This document shows positions 63,277 through 64,000 of a stretch of DNA of 64,000 nucleotides, piece by piece. The stretch is from Arthrobacter sp. QXT-31. Lineage in GTDB: Bacteria > Actinomycetota > Actinomycetes > Actinomycetales > Micrococcaceae. The DNA is taken from assembly GCF_001969265.1 (NCBI RefSeq), contig NZ_CP019304.1:4774001-4838000 (forward strand), given 5' to 3'. Under the pieces are notes generated by a model, which worked only from the letters and a program-made list of their open reading frames with translations, searched no databases and was not told where the DNA came from. Numbering within the stretch: the first letter of the stretch is position 1; each line of letters opens with the position of its first letter. Made by a program: the position numbers and the translations under genes.

Positions 63277-64000
63277 TTACTCGCTCACGAGGCTGGTGCC
63301 GCCGGAGAACTGGGAAAGCTGGAAAATAACAAACTCCGCCGGTTTCACCGGAGCAACACCGATCTGGCAGACCACCTGGCCGGCGTCGATGCCCTCCGCC
63401 GGGTTAGTTTCGGCGTCACACTTGACGAAGAATGCCTGCTCAGGGGTGACACCGAAGAGAGCGCCCTTGCGCCATTCGTTGGTCAGGAAAGCGCTGATGG
63501 TCCTCCGGATCCGTGCCCAGAGGGCGGGATCGTTGGGTTCGAAGACGGCCCACTGCGTGCCCTGCAGGATGGACTCTTCAAGGTAGTTGAAGAGCCGCCG
63601 GACGTTCAGGTAGCGCCATTCGGCGTCGCTGGAGAGGGTACGTGCGCCCCAGACGCGGATGCCGCGGCCCGGGAACGTGCGGATGCAGTTGACGCCGATG
63701 GGGTTGAGCAGTTCCTGCTCCGTCTTGGTGATCTGCGTCTGCAGGCTGGTGACGCCGCGGACCACCTCATTTGCGGGCGCCTTGTGCACGCCGCGGGTGT
63801 CGTCGTTGCGGGCCCAGACCCCTGCCATGTGGCCCGACGGAGGGACGAACCTGTTGGTACCGGTGGCGGGATCGAACACCTTGACCCATGGCCAGTAGAG
63901 CGCCGCGAACTTGGAGTCGAAGCCTCCGCCGTCCATCCGCCAGTCCTTGATCTGCTGCGCGTTGAGGTTGGGCGGCGGGTCGATGATCGCGACGCGGTCC
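63277..64000 (-). CDS. contractile sheath protein (N-terminus beyond window)
   Basis: The C-terminal 240 or so residues of a tail sheath protein are present, reading in from the window end with DRVAIIDPPPN. Blocks YWPWVKVFDPATGTNRFVPP, AGVWARNDDTRGVHKAPAN, NCIRTFPGRGIRVWGARTL, WRYLNVRRLFNYLEESI and the final AEFVIFQLSQFSGG are diagnostic. The sheath contracts to drive the tube. The missing part, and any ATPase or effector genes upstream, lie outside the window. Confidence 0.95.
   Translation of the reverse strand, partial: DRVAIIDPPPNLNAQQIKDWRMDGGGFDSKFAALYWPWVKVFDPATGTNRFVPPSGHMAGVWARNDDTRGVHKAPANEVVRGVTSLQTQITKTEQELLNPIGVNCIRTFPGRGIRVWGARTLSSDAEWRYLNVRRLFNYLEESILQGTQWAVFEPNDPALWARIRRTISAFLTNEWRKGALFGVTPEQAFFVKCDAETNPAEGIDAGQVVCQIGVAPVKPAEFVIFQLSQFSGGTSLVSE

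Noticed and set aside
1..64000. tRNA or rRNA genes, CRISPR arrays, insertion sequences
   Set aside because: I found no tRNA T-loop signature in a cloverleaf setting, no regularly spaced short repeats with unique spacers, and no transposase.
53053..64000. Ordinary prophage
   Set aside because: Only sheath, tube and baseplate parts are seen, with no head, packaging, lysis or integrase genes and with a LysM adaptor and zinc-ribbon gene typical of injection systems. The right side is out of view.

Overview
The window is GC-rich actinobacterial DNA, most likely from Arthrobacter, Pseudarthrobacter or another Micrococcaceae genus. Four things point there: the order polA - rpsA - coaE - uvrB - terC, a dephospho-CoA kinase fused to a GrpB-type domain, a mycothiol-type maleylpyruvate isomerase, and many genes whose -10 hexamer lies 6-7 nt before the start codon, as in leaderless actinobacterial transcripts. 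I could run no database search. Names rest on motifs, length, gene order and remembered family sequences.

Layout. 1-5312: end of an ABC exporter half, a trans-aconitate methyltransferase and a DUF3516-type DEAD/DEAH helicase. 5299-16016 (minus): a biosynthetic operon with overlapping genes. It encodes an SbnA-like and an SbnB-like enzyme (together a route to L-2,3-diaminopropionate), a protein with three tandem carrier domains fused to the membrane terminal domain of epsilon-poly-lysine synthetase, a separate adenylation-carrier protein, a SyrP-like dioxygenase, a LuxE-like acyl-protein synthetase and possibly a small unknown protein. A secreted M28 aminopeptidase, an Sfp-type phosphopantetheinyl transferase, an SSAT-like acetyltransferase and a prolyl iminopeptidase follow (16411-20318).

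20351-33105 is housekeeping: terC behind a yybP-ykoY-type manganese riboswitch, uvrB, coaE, a tandem repeat between divergent promoters, a YigZ protein, a DJ-1/PfpI protein, rpsA, an Eis-like acetyltransferase, polA and a thioesterase. 33146-35894 has a RibD-like reductase, a Pit phosphate transporter with an apparent PHO box and a small membrane partner, and a HAD-like protein. 35952-42249 is a complete 3-hydroxybenzoate/gentisate pathway: 6-monooxygenase, aromatic-acid transporter, IclR regulator, gentisate dioxygenase, fumarylpyruvate hydrolase and maleylpyruvate isomerase. 42318-48748 has a phosphoketolase, a VOC protein, an orphan KdpDE-like pair whose kinase lacks the N-terminal KdpD domain, and a YciO/Sua5 protein.

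48876-64000 is one end of an extracellular contractile injection system: sheath (cut by the window end), two tube proteins, small assembly proteins, a 1015-residue proline-rich protein with repeated hydrophobic-Gln-Arg motifs, LysM hub adaptor, VgrG-like spike, gp25, baseplate J, a tail protein, a zinc-ribbon membrane protein and a large STAND-BTAD regulator facing it. The best candidates for an undescribed system are the split Pls-like diaminopropionate cluster and the injection-system locus with its proline-rich protein.
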